Positions 15,372 to 23,854 of a stretch of DNA of 40,661 nt are shown here, piece by piece. Under the pieces are notes generated by a model that searched no databases, was not told the origin of the DNA, and saw only the letters and a list, made by a program, of their open reading frames with translations. The translations under genes and the position numbers were made by a program. The DNA comes from Methylobacterium cerastii (GTDB lineage: Bacteria > Pseudomonadota > Alphaproteobacteria > Rhizobiales > Beijerinckiaceae). Each line of letters starts with the position of its first letter. Positions within the stretch are counted from its first letter, which is position 1. The stretch spans positions 1 to 40,661 of the forward strand of contig NZ_BPQG01000042.1 in NCBI RefSeq assembly GCF_022179125.1, read 5' to 3'.

Positions 15372-16265
15372 ATGCTGGATCTGGGATCACCCCACCGAGA
15401 GTGGGCCGGTCTGATCACGGCGGGAATCGCTGAAGCGGCGTATGTCCGAGAGGACTATGCACGACGACGGTCTGCCGAAGAGGCACGACAGCGGACGCTG
15501 GCACTCGGCCGCATCGTTCAGACGGACATCATCCCCCGGCTGATGTTGCTCGATCGCGGCGAGAGGCAGGTCCGGTCGGACATCCTGCCGAAGCTCGATA
15601 CGGAAGCGGTCGCCGGCTTCACGGACCTGATCCTCGGGCACGACGTCAGAGCACTCATGGATGCCTTTTCCGAATTGATGAGGAAGGGCTATTGCGTCGA
15701 CGACCTGTTCCTCGATCTTCTGGCACCGTCTGCGGCCTTGCTCGGTCGCATGTGGGATGACGACCTGTGCGACTTCATCGAGGTCACGGCCGGCCTCGCC
15801 CAACTCCAGTTCCTTCTGGCCACGTTCCGGTCGGACGGAGGCATCGCTCCCTATGATGATGGGCGTCGTATCCTCCTGATGGGGGCACCCGGTGAACGCC
15901 ACACCTTCGGCTTGGCGATCGTCGAGCAGTTCATGCGCAAGGCCGGCTGGCATGTGGCGAGCGGCCTGGCCTCCAGTCCGGAGGAAATCGCCGATCTCGT
16001 CGGCTCGGAGTTGTTCGGCGTGGTGGGTCTGACGCTGAGCCGGGAGAGCCACCTCGATCAACTCGCTATCTCGATCCAGGCGGTACGGCGGGCGTCGCTC
16101 AACCCGTCGATCGGCGTCATCGTCGGGGGACCCGTCTTTCTTGAGCATCCGGAATATGTCGAACGGGTCGGCGCCGACGCCTCGGCGGTCGACGCTCCTA
16201 CCGCGGTGCTGCTCGCACAAAGACTGCTCTCGTCTTCTCAATCCAAACGCTCGACATCGCCCTGA
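15372..16265 (+). CDS. Cobalamin-binding protein of AerR/PpaA type
   Basis: This 297-residue protein has an N-terminal helical stretch including IVQTDIIPRLML (49-60), typical of the AerR/PpaA/AppA-SCHIC group. A helical bundle with W128 in GRMWDDD precedes a Rossmann-like B12-binding domain. The DXHXXG cobalamin motif appears as E175-R-H177-T-F-G180, with Glu for Asp; H177 would be the lower cobalt ligand. AerR and PpaA modulate the photosystem repressor PpsR/CrtJ in a light- and B12-dependent way. Two BLUF genes follow on the same strand, so this may be the effector half of a blue-light pathway. GAGG is only 2-3 nt upstream of the ATG, so the start is not certain. Confidence 0.85.
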   Translation: MLDLGSPHREWAGLITAGIAEAAYVREDYARRRSAEEARQRTLALGRIVQTDIIPRLMLLDRGERQVRSDILPKLDTEAVAGFTDLILGHDVRALMDAFSELMRKGYCVDDLFLDLLAPSAALLGRMWDDDLCDFIEVTAGLAQLQFLLATFRSDGGIAPYDDGRRILLMGAPGERHTFGLAIVEQFMRKAGWHVASGLASSPEEIADLVGSELFGVVGLTLSRESHLDQLAISIQAVRRASLNPSIGVIVGGPVFLEHPEYVERVGADASAVDAPTAVLLAQRLLSSSQSKRSTSP

Positions 16266-16367
16266 GGCAAATCCATCCTCGCCGAGGCGATTTCTCATCG
16301 CTCGGCCTTCGCGTGAGCGAGTGTGGATTCATCGACCGATCCAAGTGACTGATGGGATCTCGCAGCA

Positions 16368-16778
16368 ATGTCTCTCGTTCAGCTCATCTATGCCTCACGG
16401 CCTTTCGGATTCGATCAAGCGATGCTCAACGGCATCCTCTCGCAATCGCGGCGATGCAACACGCGCGATGGGATCACGGGCGCCCTCATTTGCCGGGCGG
16501 ATGTCTACATGCAGTTGCTGGAGGGCACGGCCGATGCGCTGGATGCGACCTATGCCCGGATCTTGAGGGACGACCGACATCTGGAGATCCGGCGCATATC
16601 CTATCAGACCGTGACGGATCGATTATTTCCCACCTGGGCTATGCGTGACGATCCCGCCCGTTCATGGATGTGGTCGCAGGCCGAGGTTGCCGACGGAGCC
16701 ATAGATCGGGCCACTCCTCCACAAGCGATCAAGATATTCGAGCGGCTTGCTGCTCAATCCGAGCACGATGTATCATAG
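16368..16778 (+). CDS. Stand-alone BLUF photoreceptor 1
   Basis: This 136-residue BLUF domain protein is a blue-light sensor using FAD. The photocycle residues are all present at the spacing seen in AppA: Y8 (LIYASR), N31 (CNTRDGITG), Q49 (MQLLEG) and W90 (FPTWAM). A short helical C-terminal tail of about 35 residues follows and could contact a partner. There is no output domain. It lies 102 bp after the cobalamin-binding gene and 132 bp before a second BLUF gene. The translation signal before the ATG is weak. Confidence 0.93.
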   Translation: MSLVQLIYASRPFGFDQAMLNGILSQSRRCNTRDGITGALICRADVYMQLLEGTADALDATYARILRDDRHLEIRRISYQTVTDRLFPTWAMRDDPARSWMWSQAEVADGAIDRATPPQAIKIFERLAAQSEHDVS

Positions 16779-16910
16779 GCTTCCGTGAATAATGGCCTGA
16801 TGGATGAACTTGGGATGCCTTCTGACTGACTTGACCCGCACCTTTTCTCGAATATCGGTACAGACAGGGTTCGAGCAGCGTCTAGCTGATCCAGGTAGGA
16901 GTGCCCATCC

Positions 16911-17381
16911 ATGTTCGACGAATACGGCATTCCGCGCGGCGCGGAATTTGACGAAGCGGCGCTGCCCAAACTTTACCATTTCGTCTACTGCAGTCGGGCC
17001 GCGGGGGGCGTTGACGACGCCGAAGTCGCTCGCATCGTCGAGACGGCCCAACGCAACAATCTCGCCCATGGTATCACCGGGGTGCTCGTGTTCGGCAGCG
17101 GTGTCTTCTTCCAGTGGATCGAGGGGCCAGCCGCCGAGATACGGAAACTGATCGCAACCCTGCATCGCGACAAGCGCCACTATGACATCGTTTCGCTCAG
17201 CCAGAGCGAGGAAGAACGAGAGCGTCTCTATCCGAACTGGGACATGGAGAAGGTCGAGGCCGGAGACATCCGCCTTGTCCTTCAGGATGCGCTTGAGAGC
17301 ACGGACGATAAAAACAACCGCGTGGCACTCAAGCGAATTCTCAAACACCTCGATTCCGACTCGCTCAATTCGCTTGGGTGA
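16911..17381 (+). CDS. Stand-alone BLUF photoreceptor 2
   Basis: This 156-residue BLUF protein is clearly diverged from its neighbour. Key residues are Y26 (FVYCSR), N50 (NNLAHGITG), Q68 (FFQWIEG) and W110 (YPNWDM). It has a 20-residue N-terminal extension and a longer helical tail (about 120-156, rich in Asp/Lys/Leu). AGGAG stands about 9 nt upstream of the ATG. It is the third gene in the B12-BLUF-BLUF row. The differing tails suggest the two sensors address different partners or respond in different light ranges. Confidence 0.93.
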   Translation: MFDEYGIPRGAEFDEAALPKLYHFVYCSRAAGGVDDAEVARIVETAQRNNLAHGITGVLVFGSGVFFQWIEGPAAEIRKLIATLHRDKRHYDIVSLSQSEEERERLYPNWDMEKVEAGDIRLVLQDALESTDDKNNRVALKRILKHLDSDSLNSLG

Positions 17382-17735
17382 GGTGGCAGGGGTCGGTGTA
17401 TCCCTGATGGCAGATCTTGATGCAGCTTGTACCACTCAGTTGCGTCCGACGCAGAACGTCTGCTTAGGGGCAAAGGGCTAAAGTCCGCTTCCCGCCCCGA
17501 ACCGAAGCTGCCTCACGCCCGACGAATGGCTGCTTTCGGGAAGCGTCGACGCAGGCCTGTACGGCGAGGTTGGGTCGGCAGCAGAATGTCTGCTTCGGGC
17601 AGGCGTCAGAATTCCGATCATGGTGCATCTCAGGTGTTGGAAAAACCTGAGCACGATTGCCGAGGTAACCAATCAAAATTCCGGCGCTTCGCACAATTAG
17701 CTAACAATACGAAGCTGCTTTACAGCAGAGCCGGA
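17382..17735. other. Intergenic region with repeat copy B
   Basis: This 354-bp gap between the second BLUF gene and the convergent amidohydrolase is largely taken up by the dispersed repeat (17446-17608). The rest shows no gene. Confidence 0.45.
17446..17608. repeat. Dispersed intergenic repeat, copy B
   Basis: It contains GACGAATGGCTGCTT (17521-17535) followed by TCGGGAAGCG, near-identical to copy A, then GTTGGGTCGG. Three related pieces, AACGTCTGCTTAGGGG, AAGTCCGCTTCCCG and GAATGTCTGCTTCGGGC, show that the unit is built of several degenerate copies of a NTGTCCGCTTCGGG-like core. Confidence 0.65.
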
Positions 17736-19100
17736 TCATGGCGAAGCCGATGAGACTGGCTCTTGCATTCGTCCGCGCTGCCAGATCTCGATGATCCGAG
17801 TGCTATTCGCAATGTCCTCGGACGGGTCCGCGGAAAGGATGATGAAGTCGGCACGACGTCCGGCTTCCAGCTGGCCGCGATCGCGGAGGCCGAGAAGATC
17901 GGCGGCCCGCGCCGTTGCGGTGGTCAAAGCTTCCATGGGTGTGAACCCGGCCTGCACCATCAACGCCAACTCTCGGTGCTCCGCCACGCCCGGGACCCGC
18001 TCAGGCGCCGCGCCGCTGTCGGTCCCGAATCCGATCCGGACACCAGCGTCCTTCAGGACCTTCAGATTGGTGAGGTTCATGGCCAGGGAGTCGCGGGCGC
18101 CCTGCGCCTTGGTGCTCGAACGCGTGTCACGTTGCCAAACGGGGTCGTCGAACCGAGCCTTGAGGTCGTGCGAGAGTGCCGTTCTGACAAAGGGCGTCTG
18201 TGCCCAGGCCGGCGCATCAGCGTAGGCGAACGTTGCTTCGTCGAGGGCGAGTGTCGCGATGTACCAGGTGTGGCGAGCCTCAAGCAGCGTGACGAAGTCC
18301 GGATCGACCGGCTTGTCACGGACGCCGTGCGCCAACACGTCGGCCCCGGCCCGGACGACGGCACGCGCGTCTTCGAGGTCGTGGACATGCGCGGCGACCA
18401 GCAAGCCTAGGCGATGGGCCTCGTCGATCACAGCCGCGTAGACGGCCGGCTGCATCTTGGCCGGCACGGAGCCGCCGAAGTCGTCAAGCCAGAGCTTTAC
18501 CATGTCGGTGCCACGCTCCTTCATCGCGCGGACCGCGTCGCGGCCCTCTTCGGCGCTCGCTGGGCGAAAGAGCTGGTCCGAGCTCACACGGATCATCGCT
18601 TGCGGCGGTCCCCCATCCGGAACGCCGATGCCCCGATCGACGCCGAACAGGTCGGCGCCGGGAATGCGTCCGGCATGCGCCTCAGCACGGATCTCAGGCA
18701 TGATCGCCCCATTGAGCCCAAGGGCCATAACCGTGGTGACGCCCCGAGCTGTGTAGGCTTTGAGTTGAGCGAGGATGTTCTCACTCGTGTAGTTCTGGGC
18801 GCCCACGTCGATGCCGTTCACGATGCCGACATGCGAGTGGTCGGAGATCAACCCCGGCATGATCGTGCGCCCATGCAGGTCCCGGATTTCGGCATCGGAC
18901 GGCACAACAACGGTCGTGCGTGAACCCGCAGCGACAATGCGCTCGCCGTCGACAATCAGCACAGCGTCTTCGATCGGTTTAGACGATTGACCGTCGATCA
19001 GGCGGACCCCGGTAAAGGCGAGCGGTCTTGCGGCTGCATCGCCAACAAAGGACAAGCTCGTGGCAACGGCCAAGGCCGGCAGCAACGCATTCCATCGCAT
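17736..19100 (-). CDS. Exported metal-dependent amidohydrolase
   Basis: This 454-residue protein has a signal peptide at about 1-24 (hydrophobic core ALLPALAVATSLSFVG, cleavage near DAAARP). The amidohydrolase core keeps the usual metal ligands: H88/H90 in DHSH, K202 in MVKLWLDD as the likely carboxylated Lys, H238/H240 in AAHVHD, H258 in LAHG, and the late Asp in GTDSG. It resembles imidazolonepropionase/prolidase-like hydrolases that act on cyclic amides or dipeptides; the substrate is not readable. The ATG at 19100 has GGGAGGA 7 nt upstream. It is divergent from the TAXI binding protein, 178 bp apart, which could supply or sense a related compound. Confidence 0.88.
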   Translation of the reverse strand: MRWNALLPALAVATSLSFVGDAAARPLAFTGVRLIDGQSSKPIEDAVLIVDGERIVAAGSRTTVVVPSDAEIRDLHGRTIMPGLISDHSHVGIVNGIDVGAQNYTSENILAQLKAYTARGVTTVMALGLNGAIMPEIRAEAHAGRIPGADLFGVDRGIGVPDGGPPQAMIRVSSDQLFRPASAEEGRDAVRAMKERGTDMVKLWLDDFGGSVPAKMQPAVYAAVIDEAHRLGLLVAAHVHDLEDARAVVRAGADVLAHGVRDKPVDPDFVTLLEARHTWYIATLALDEATFAYADAPAWAQTPFVRTALSHDLKARFDDPVWQRDTRSSTKAQGARDSLAMNLTNLKVLKDAGVRIGFGTDSGAAPERVPGVAEHRELALMVQAGFTPMEALTTATARAADLLGLRDRGQLEAGRRADFIILSADPSEDIANSTRIIEIWQRGRMQEPVSSASP

Positions 19101-19278
19101 CGCATTATCCTCCCGGATCGATCACGGGACATTGCAGGTCGCTTTTGCTGGCGTACGACCTTGGATCCCGCGATAGGCTTTGTTCGTCGATCTGACGGGA
19201 TGTCATCGGGTTTGTCGAGGCGTGCCGCTCGGTCCGCGCGCCTGGTCCATCACGACGAGCCCATGTGCGGGGGGGGCC

Positions 19279-20241
19279 ATGATGCAGCGGCGCGCAGTGC
19301 TATTCGGCATGGCAAGCCTCGCCACGATCCCACGCGCGCTGGCGCAGCAGACCGAGTCCGGGCTCCGTCTTACTTTGGGGACGGCAACGCCGGGTGGTTC
19401 ATTTCCGGCCTTTGGCCGAGCGCTGATTGCCGCCGTCCACGCTGTCGATCCGGGTTTGATGGTCGATACAAAGATCACGAAGGGCTCGACGGAAAACCTC
19501 ACCCTGCTCAACGCGGGCAAGCTCGACCTCGCCCTCGTGCAAGGTGAGTACGCCTACGAAGCACTGGCTGCCCAAAGCGACGACGGCGATCGTTTATCGG
19601 TCGTGGCCCCCATCGACGCCTCGCCCGGCATGTTCGTCGTTCCAGCCGCCAGTCCAGTCCGAAGTGTCCAGGATCTGCGCGGTCGTGCGGTGGCCCTCGG
19701 TACGCGCGGCTCGGGGTTCACGATCATGGGGCGGATCGTGCTTCAGGGTTCCGGCATTGATCCTGCGCGCGACATCACGCCGATCCTCCTCGACGATGCC
19801 GCCGACGGCGCCACTCAGGTTCTCGATGGTCGCGCCGCTGCGCTCTGGGGGGCGAGCCTTGGCTGGCCGGCCTTCAAAACTTTGGCGGAGGCACCCGGAG
19901 GCGCCCGCTTCTTCGGCCCGGCGCCTGAGACGATCCCGCAGATCCTGGCCCTTCGCGCCTCGATGCGTCCCCTGACGGTCCCGGCTGGTTCATTCCGCGG
20001 GCAGGATGCCGAGATCGAGACCGTCGGCTCCTGGAGCTTCATCATTGCCCGACCAGGCCTGGATGACATTGCCGTTGCCAGGCTCGTGCGGGCGATCGAC
20101 CGCGGGCGGGAGACCTTGGCTCAAAACTATCCGCAGGGCCGCGAGAGCGATCCGCGCAACCTGGTCTCGAACGTGCCGGCAGGGTGGCTTCACCCAGCGA
20201 CCGCCGCATATCTCCGAGAGGTCGGCGCGGCTTCGAAGTGA
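19279..20241 (+). CDS. TAXI-family TRAP-type solute-binding protein
   Basis: This periplasmic binding protein of 320 residues has a signal sequence at about 1-23 (MQRR, hydrophobic stretch, cleavage near ALAQQ). The core opens LTLGTATPGGSFPAFG, the TAXI signature for the glycine-rich first strand, followed by GSTENLTLLNAGKLDLALVQ. TAXI proteins deliver organic acids to a fused TRAP permease, but none lies in this window, so it is orphaned here. ATG at 19279 is chosen after a G-run; the frame upstream to 19180 looks non-coding. An exported beta-propeller and a LigJ-like hydrolase follow on the same strand. Confidence 0.88.
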   Translation: MMQRRAVLFGMASLATIPRALAQQTESGLRLTLGTATPGGSFPAFGRALIAAVHAVDPGLMVDTKITKGSTENLTLLNAGKLDLALVQGEYAYEALAAQSDDGDRLSVVAPIDASPGMFVVPAASPVRSVQDLRGRAVALGTRGSGFTIMGRIVLQGSGIDPARDITPILLDDAADGATQVLDGRAAALWGASLGWPAFKTLAEAPGGARFFGPAPETIPQILALRASMRPLTVPAGSFRGQDAEIETVGSWSFIIARPGLDDIAVARLVRAIDRGRETLAQNYPQGRESDPRNLVSNVPAGWLHPATAAYLREVGAASK

Positions 20242-20672
20242 TCACCGTAGGACCGTTGCCGAGTTGCTGCATCCAGGGCCAAGCCGAAGCGGCGAGACCC
20301 GTCTATCGAACCGGTCGGTCCGCATGGCAGCGCGAGATCAGCTGCGATCCGTGCACCGCCGTCGCGGCGCTTCCACCGATGCTCTCGATATCACAGGCCG
20401 CACCGCGATCGACCCGCACAAATCGCTGGAGACGATTTCTCGGCCGAGCCGGACGGGCACCCCCGCCAGGATCCCGCAGGTTCTCTAAGCTCCGACGCGA
20501 GCCGTGCGGCCACCGACATCGAGACGGCTGCGAAGAGGCTGGCGGGATCGTGCCGCGAAAAACAATGCGGCCCGAAGTTAAAGTCTGGTCGCTGGACGAA
20601 CGCAGTCCGATGGCCCTCAATGGCACCAGACAAAGCGATCACGCCAGATTTAAGATCGCTGGAGGAACCTGC
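20242..20672. other. Intergenic region with an open but non-coding frame
   Basis: This 431-bp gap stays open in the frame of the next gene, but its translation is Arg/Pro/Ser-rich shadow sequence. A clear GGAGG 7 nt before 20673 and the signal peptide there place the real start downstream. No repeat or terminator is recognised. Confidence 0.5.
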
Positions 20673-21785
20673 ATGCTGCGACGCCTTGCGGCCGTGGTCG
20701 CGATCGTTTTCGCCCTACCGGTCCATGCAGAGGAGCCACTACGCTTCGAGGTCGATCCGGCTTGGCCCAAACGCCTGCCGAACGACTGGATCATGGGGCA
20801 GGCCGCCGGCGTCGCCGTCGACGCGCAGGACAACGTCTGGGTCGTGCAGCGGCCACGGACGCTCACTGACGATGAGAAGGCCGCAAGCCTCGATCCGCCG
20901 CGGACCCGGTGCTGCAAGCCGGCACCGCCCGTCCTTGTCTTCGACCAGGCCGGCACGCTGCTGAAGTCCTGGGGCGGCCCAGGCCAGGGCTACGAATGGC
21001 CCACGAATGAGCATGGCATCCACATCGACCACAAGGGCTTCGTCTGGCTGGCGGGGAATGGCGACACTGACGGCCAGATCCTGAAGTTCACCCAGGACGG
21101 CCGGTTCGTCCTGCAGATCGGCAAATCGGGCGCGCAGACGGACAGCCAGGACGTCTCGCGCCTCGGCAAGCCTGCCGCGATGCAGGTCGATCCCGAGACC
21201 AACGAGCTTTACGTCGCGGACGGCTACTACAACCATCGGGTCATCGTGTTCGACGCCGAGACGGGCGCGTTCAAGCGGATGTGGGGTGCCTACGGTAAGC
21301 CGCCGACCGACGAGAAGCTCGGTCCCTACGATCCCGCGGCTGCGCCGGCAGCGCAGTTCCGCAATCCAGTCCACTGCGTTCAGATCGCCCGTGACGGGCT
21401 GGTCTATGTCTGTGACCGGACCAACAACCGCATCCAGGTCTTCCACAAGGACGGCAGCTTCGTGAAGGAGATGTTCGTCGAGCGCGGCACGCGGGCCAAC
21501 GGTGCGGTGTGGGAGCTCGCCCTCTGGCCCGACGAGCGCGAGACCTACCTTATCAACGCCGACGGGGCGAACAACGAGGTCCGCACGCTCAGTCGCGACA
21601 CCGGTGAAATCCTCGGTCGCTTCGGACGCAACGGCCGGCAGGCGGGCGATTTCCACTGGGTCCACAACCTTGCCGTGGACTCCAAGGGCAACGTGTTCAC
21701 CACCGAGGTCGACACCGGCAAGCGCGCCCAGAAGTTCCTGTTCCAAGGCGACATGGTTCTGCGCAAACGCACCGCCGCACCGTGA
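20673..21785 (+). CDS. Exported NHL-repeat beta-propeller protein
   Basis: This is a 370-residue protein. The signal peptide is at about 1-19 (MLRR, VVAIVFALPVHAEE). It then has repeated NHL-type blades with pattern ...VAVDAQDNVWV..., DHKGFVWLAG, NELYVADGYYNHRV, DGLVYVCDRTNNRIQVF and DSKGNVFTTEV, about six blades. This fold binds ligands or forms a lyase such as the peptidyl-alpha-hydroxyglycine lyase type; no activity can be assigned. GGAGG is 7 nt upstream of the ATG. The LigJ-like gene starts 10 bp after its stop, so the two are surely co-transcribed. Confidence 0.85.
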   Translation: MLRRLAAVVAIVFALPVHAEEPLRFEVDPAWPKRLPNDWIMGQAAGVAVDAQDNVWVVQRPRTLTDDEKAASLDPPRTRCCKPAPPVLVFDQAGTLLKSWGGPGQGYEWPTNEHGIHIDHKGFVWLAGNGDTDGQILKFTQDGRFVLQIGKSGAQTDSQDVSRLGKPAAMQVDPETNELYVADGYYNHRVIVFDAETGAFKRMWGAYGKPPTDEKLGPYDPAAAPAAQFRNPVHCVQIARDGLVYVCDRTNNRIQVFHKDGSFVKEMFVERGTRANGAVWELALWPDERETYLINADGANNEVRTLSRDTGEILGRFGRNGRQAGDFHWVHNLAVDSKGNVFTTEVDTGKRAQKFLFQGDMVLRKRTAAP

Positions 21786-21795
21786 GGACCCCGCC

Positions 21796-22989
21796 ATGAT
21801 GATCGCCGACTCGGATCCGAACCCGCCGAACACGTGTACCTGCTGTCTCCCGCGCCGGGGCTTCCTGCGCGGGCTCGCTGGTGGCGGCGTTGCTGCCTTG
21901 GCGGCGCAGAGCGCCTCTGCACAGGCTCAACCCGTCGCCGAACGGGCGTCGTATACCGGTCTCGTGATCGACTGCCATGGGCACTACACGACCGAGCCGC
22001 CTACGATGCTGACCTGGCGCAAGCGCCAGATCGACGCCATCAACGACCCTGCGCAATCGCCTGCACCCTCATCCCTGACCGTGAGCGACGACGAGGTGCG
22101 AGCGAGCGTGGCCGACCGGCAGGTCAAGCTCCAGACCGCGCGCGGCATCTCGCTAGCGCTGTTCTCGCCGCGGGCCGGCGGCATGGGCCATCACATCGGC
22201 AACGCCCGCACCAGCCGCGACTGGTCGATTGTGTCCAACGACATGATCCACCGCGTGGCGACGCTGATGCCGCGCAACTTCGTTGGCGTGTGCCAGCTGC
22301 CTCAGTCGCCGGGCGTCTCACCGAAGAATTGCACGGCCGAACTCGAGCGCTGCGTGCGTGAACTCGGCTTCGTCGGCTGCAACGTCAACCCGGACCCGTC
22401 GGGAGGCTATTGGACGGATCCGCCGCTGTCCGACCGGTTCTGGTATCCGCTTTGGGAGAAAATGGTCGAGCTCGACGTGCCGGGTATGGTCCATGTCAGC
22501 GCCTCGGCCAACCCCAACTTCCATGCGACCGGCGCCCACTACATGAACGGCGATACCACCGCCTTCATGCAGTTCGTGACATCGGACCTGTTCAAGGACT
22601 TTCCGACCCTGCGGCTGATCATTCCCCATGGCGGCGGCGCGGTGCCGTATCACTGGGGCCGCTACCGTGGACTCGCGCAGGACCTGAAGCGGCCTCCGAT
22701 CTCGGAGCTGATGCGCAACGTCTTCTTCGACACCTGCGTCTACCATCAGCCCGGGATCGACCTGCTTCTGAAGGTCGTCCCGACCGACAACGTGCTGTTC
22801 GCCTCCGAGATGGTCGGCGCCGTCAACGGGATCGATCCCGAGACCGGCTACGCCTTCGACGACACCAAGCGTTACGTTGAGGCCGCCGCGATCCCAGACG
22901 CCGACCGCGCTAAGATCTTCGCGCGCAACGCGCTGCGGATCTATCCAAGGCTGGCAGGCCGACTGACCGCTGCAGGGGTAATGCCGTAG
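21796..22989 (+). CDS. Tat-exported LigJ-like amidohydrolase (4-oxalomesaconate hydratase-like)
   Basis: This is a 397-residue protein. From residue 55 on it closely resembles 4-oxalomesaconate hydratase (LigJ) of the protocatechuate 4,5-cleavage pathway: DCHGHY with H61/H63, FSPRAGGMGHHIG, NPDPSGGYW, IPHGGGAVPYHWGR and FFDTCVYHQPGID. LigJ is normally cytoplasmic. Here a twin-arginine signal precedes it (R20-R21 in PRRGFLRGLAG, then an Ala-rich core and SASAQA). A CTCC motif before the arginines is odd. It may act on a related acid in the periplasm. It sits 10 bp behind the NHL gene with GAGGA upstream. Confidence 0.88.
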   Translation: MMIADSDPNPPNTCTCCLPRRGFLRGLAGGGVAALAAQSASAQAQPVAERASYTGLVIDCHGHYTTEPPTMLTWRKRQIDAINDPAQSPAPSSLTVSDDEVRASVADRQVKLQTARGISLALFSPRAGGMGHHIGNARTSRDWSIVSNDMIHRVATLMPRNFVGVCQLPQSPGVSPKNCTAELERCVRELGFVGCNVNPDPSGGYWTDPPLSDRFWYPLWEKMVELDVPGMVHVSASANPNFHATGAHYMNGDTTAFMQFVTSDLFKDFPTLRLIIPHGGGAVPYHWGRYRGLAQDLKRPPISELMRNVFFDTCVYHQPGIDLLLKVVPTDNVLFASEMVGAVNGIDPETGYAFDDTKRYVEAAAIPDADRAKIFARNALRIYPRLAGRLTAAGVMP

Positions 22990-23125
22990 CAGGCATGCAA
23001 GGGTGAACCCTCGCGTAACGCCGCCAGTACTCCGGTTGAAGAGAACGCGACCCGGAGCGCCTCGATGCTACTGCCGCCGACGTCGGATTCGCCAAACTGT
23101 CCATCCATTTGAGCCGGGGCCGCGC

Positions 23126-23854
23126 TTAGGCGGGGATCAGCGAGCCGTCCCAAGCGAAGACGCCGCCAGTGTCGTCCGCGTTTAGGCCATCCAGCACGCG
23201 CAGGAGATGCGCCGCACTCTCCTCGGGTGAGAAGACGCCGTCCGCCGTCGGGTCCGGCCGGAAGGGCCGTGACAGGCCGGAGGCGACCGTGCCCGGATGC
23301 AGGCCCACGACGATCGCTTCCGGTCGGCTCCGGGCGACCTCGATCGCGAGCGTTCGCAGAATCTGGTTCAGCGCCGACTTCGAGGCGCGGTAGGCGTACC
23401 AGCCGCCAAGTCGGTTGTCGCCGATCGATCCGACCCGCGCCGACAAGGCGGCGAACACGCATCGCTCCCCTCGCGCCAGAAGGGGCACAAAATGCTTGGC
23501 GACGAGCGCAGGGCCGATCGTGTTGACTGAGAAGACGGTGGCCATTGCGGTGGGATCGAGCGCCCCGACCGTCTTCTCGGGCGAGATGCCTGTCCGGTGG
23601 AGAAGGCCGGTGGCGACGATGACCAGGCCGACCGGTCCGGCTTCGCCGACCCTGGCCGCCGCCGCCGCAACTGTCGCCTCGTCTGTCAGGTCGACCGGGA
23701 GAGTTCGGACGCCCTGCGGGACTGACGATTCCGAGCGGGAGAGCGCGAAGATCGGCGCGTAGGCTGCAGCCTCGGCGAGCGCGCGGATCAAGGCCCCGCC
23801 TATGCTGCCAGACGCACCGACGATGACCGCGCTGGTTGGGCACGAGGTGGTCAA
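23126..23854 (-). CDS. Short-chain dehydrogenase/reductase (CsgA-like SDR)
   Basis: This 242-residue Rossmann-fold protein has the nucleotide motif GASGSIGG at about 13-20 and the catalytic YXXXK (YRASK) in the usual place, with an upstream Ser (ALSARVG). It resembles the CsgA/C-factor-like group of SDRs. The substrate is unknown. It starts with TTG at 23854, supported by GGAGG about 7 nt upstream and by a TTGA overlap with the stop of the preceding DUF938 gene, which shows coupling. It is convergent with the LigJ-like gene. Confidence 0.88.
   Translation of the reverse strand: MTTSCPTSAVIVGASGSIGGALIRALAEAAAYAPIFALSRSESSVPQGVRTLPVDLTDEATVAAAAARVGEAGPVGLVIVATGLLHRTGISPEKTVGALDPTAMATVFSVNTIGPALVAKHFVPLLARGERCVFAALSARVGSIGDNRLGGWYAYRASKSALNQILRTLAIEVARSRPEAIVVGLHPGTVASGLSRPFRPDPTADGVFSPEESAAHLLRVLDGLNADDTGGVFAWDGSLIPA

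Noticed and set aside
16773-17435. Leftward 220-codon frame opposite the second BLUF gene
   Set aside because: BLUF residues and a ribosome-binding site fix the plus-strand gene; the antisense frame has no family match.
20184-20672. In-frame upstream extension of the NHL gene
   Set aside because: The translation is low-quality Arg/Pro/Ser sequence and overlaps the TAXI gene; a good ribosome-binding site and signal peptide lie at 20673.
20739-21833. Long leftward frame opposite the NHL protein
   Set aside because: It is the shadow of a gene with a signal peptide, a ribosome-binding site and repeated blades.
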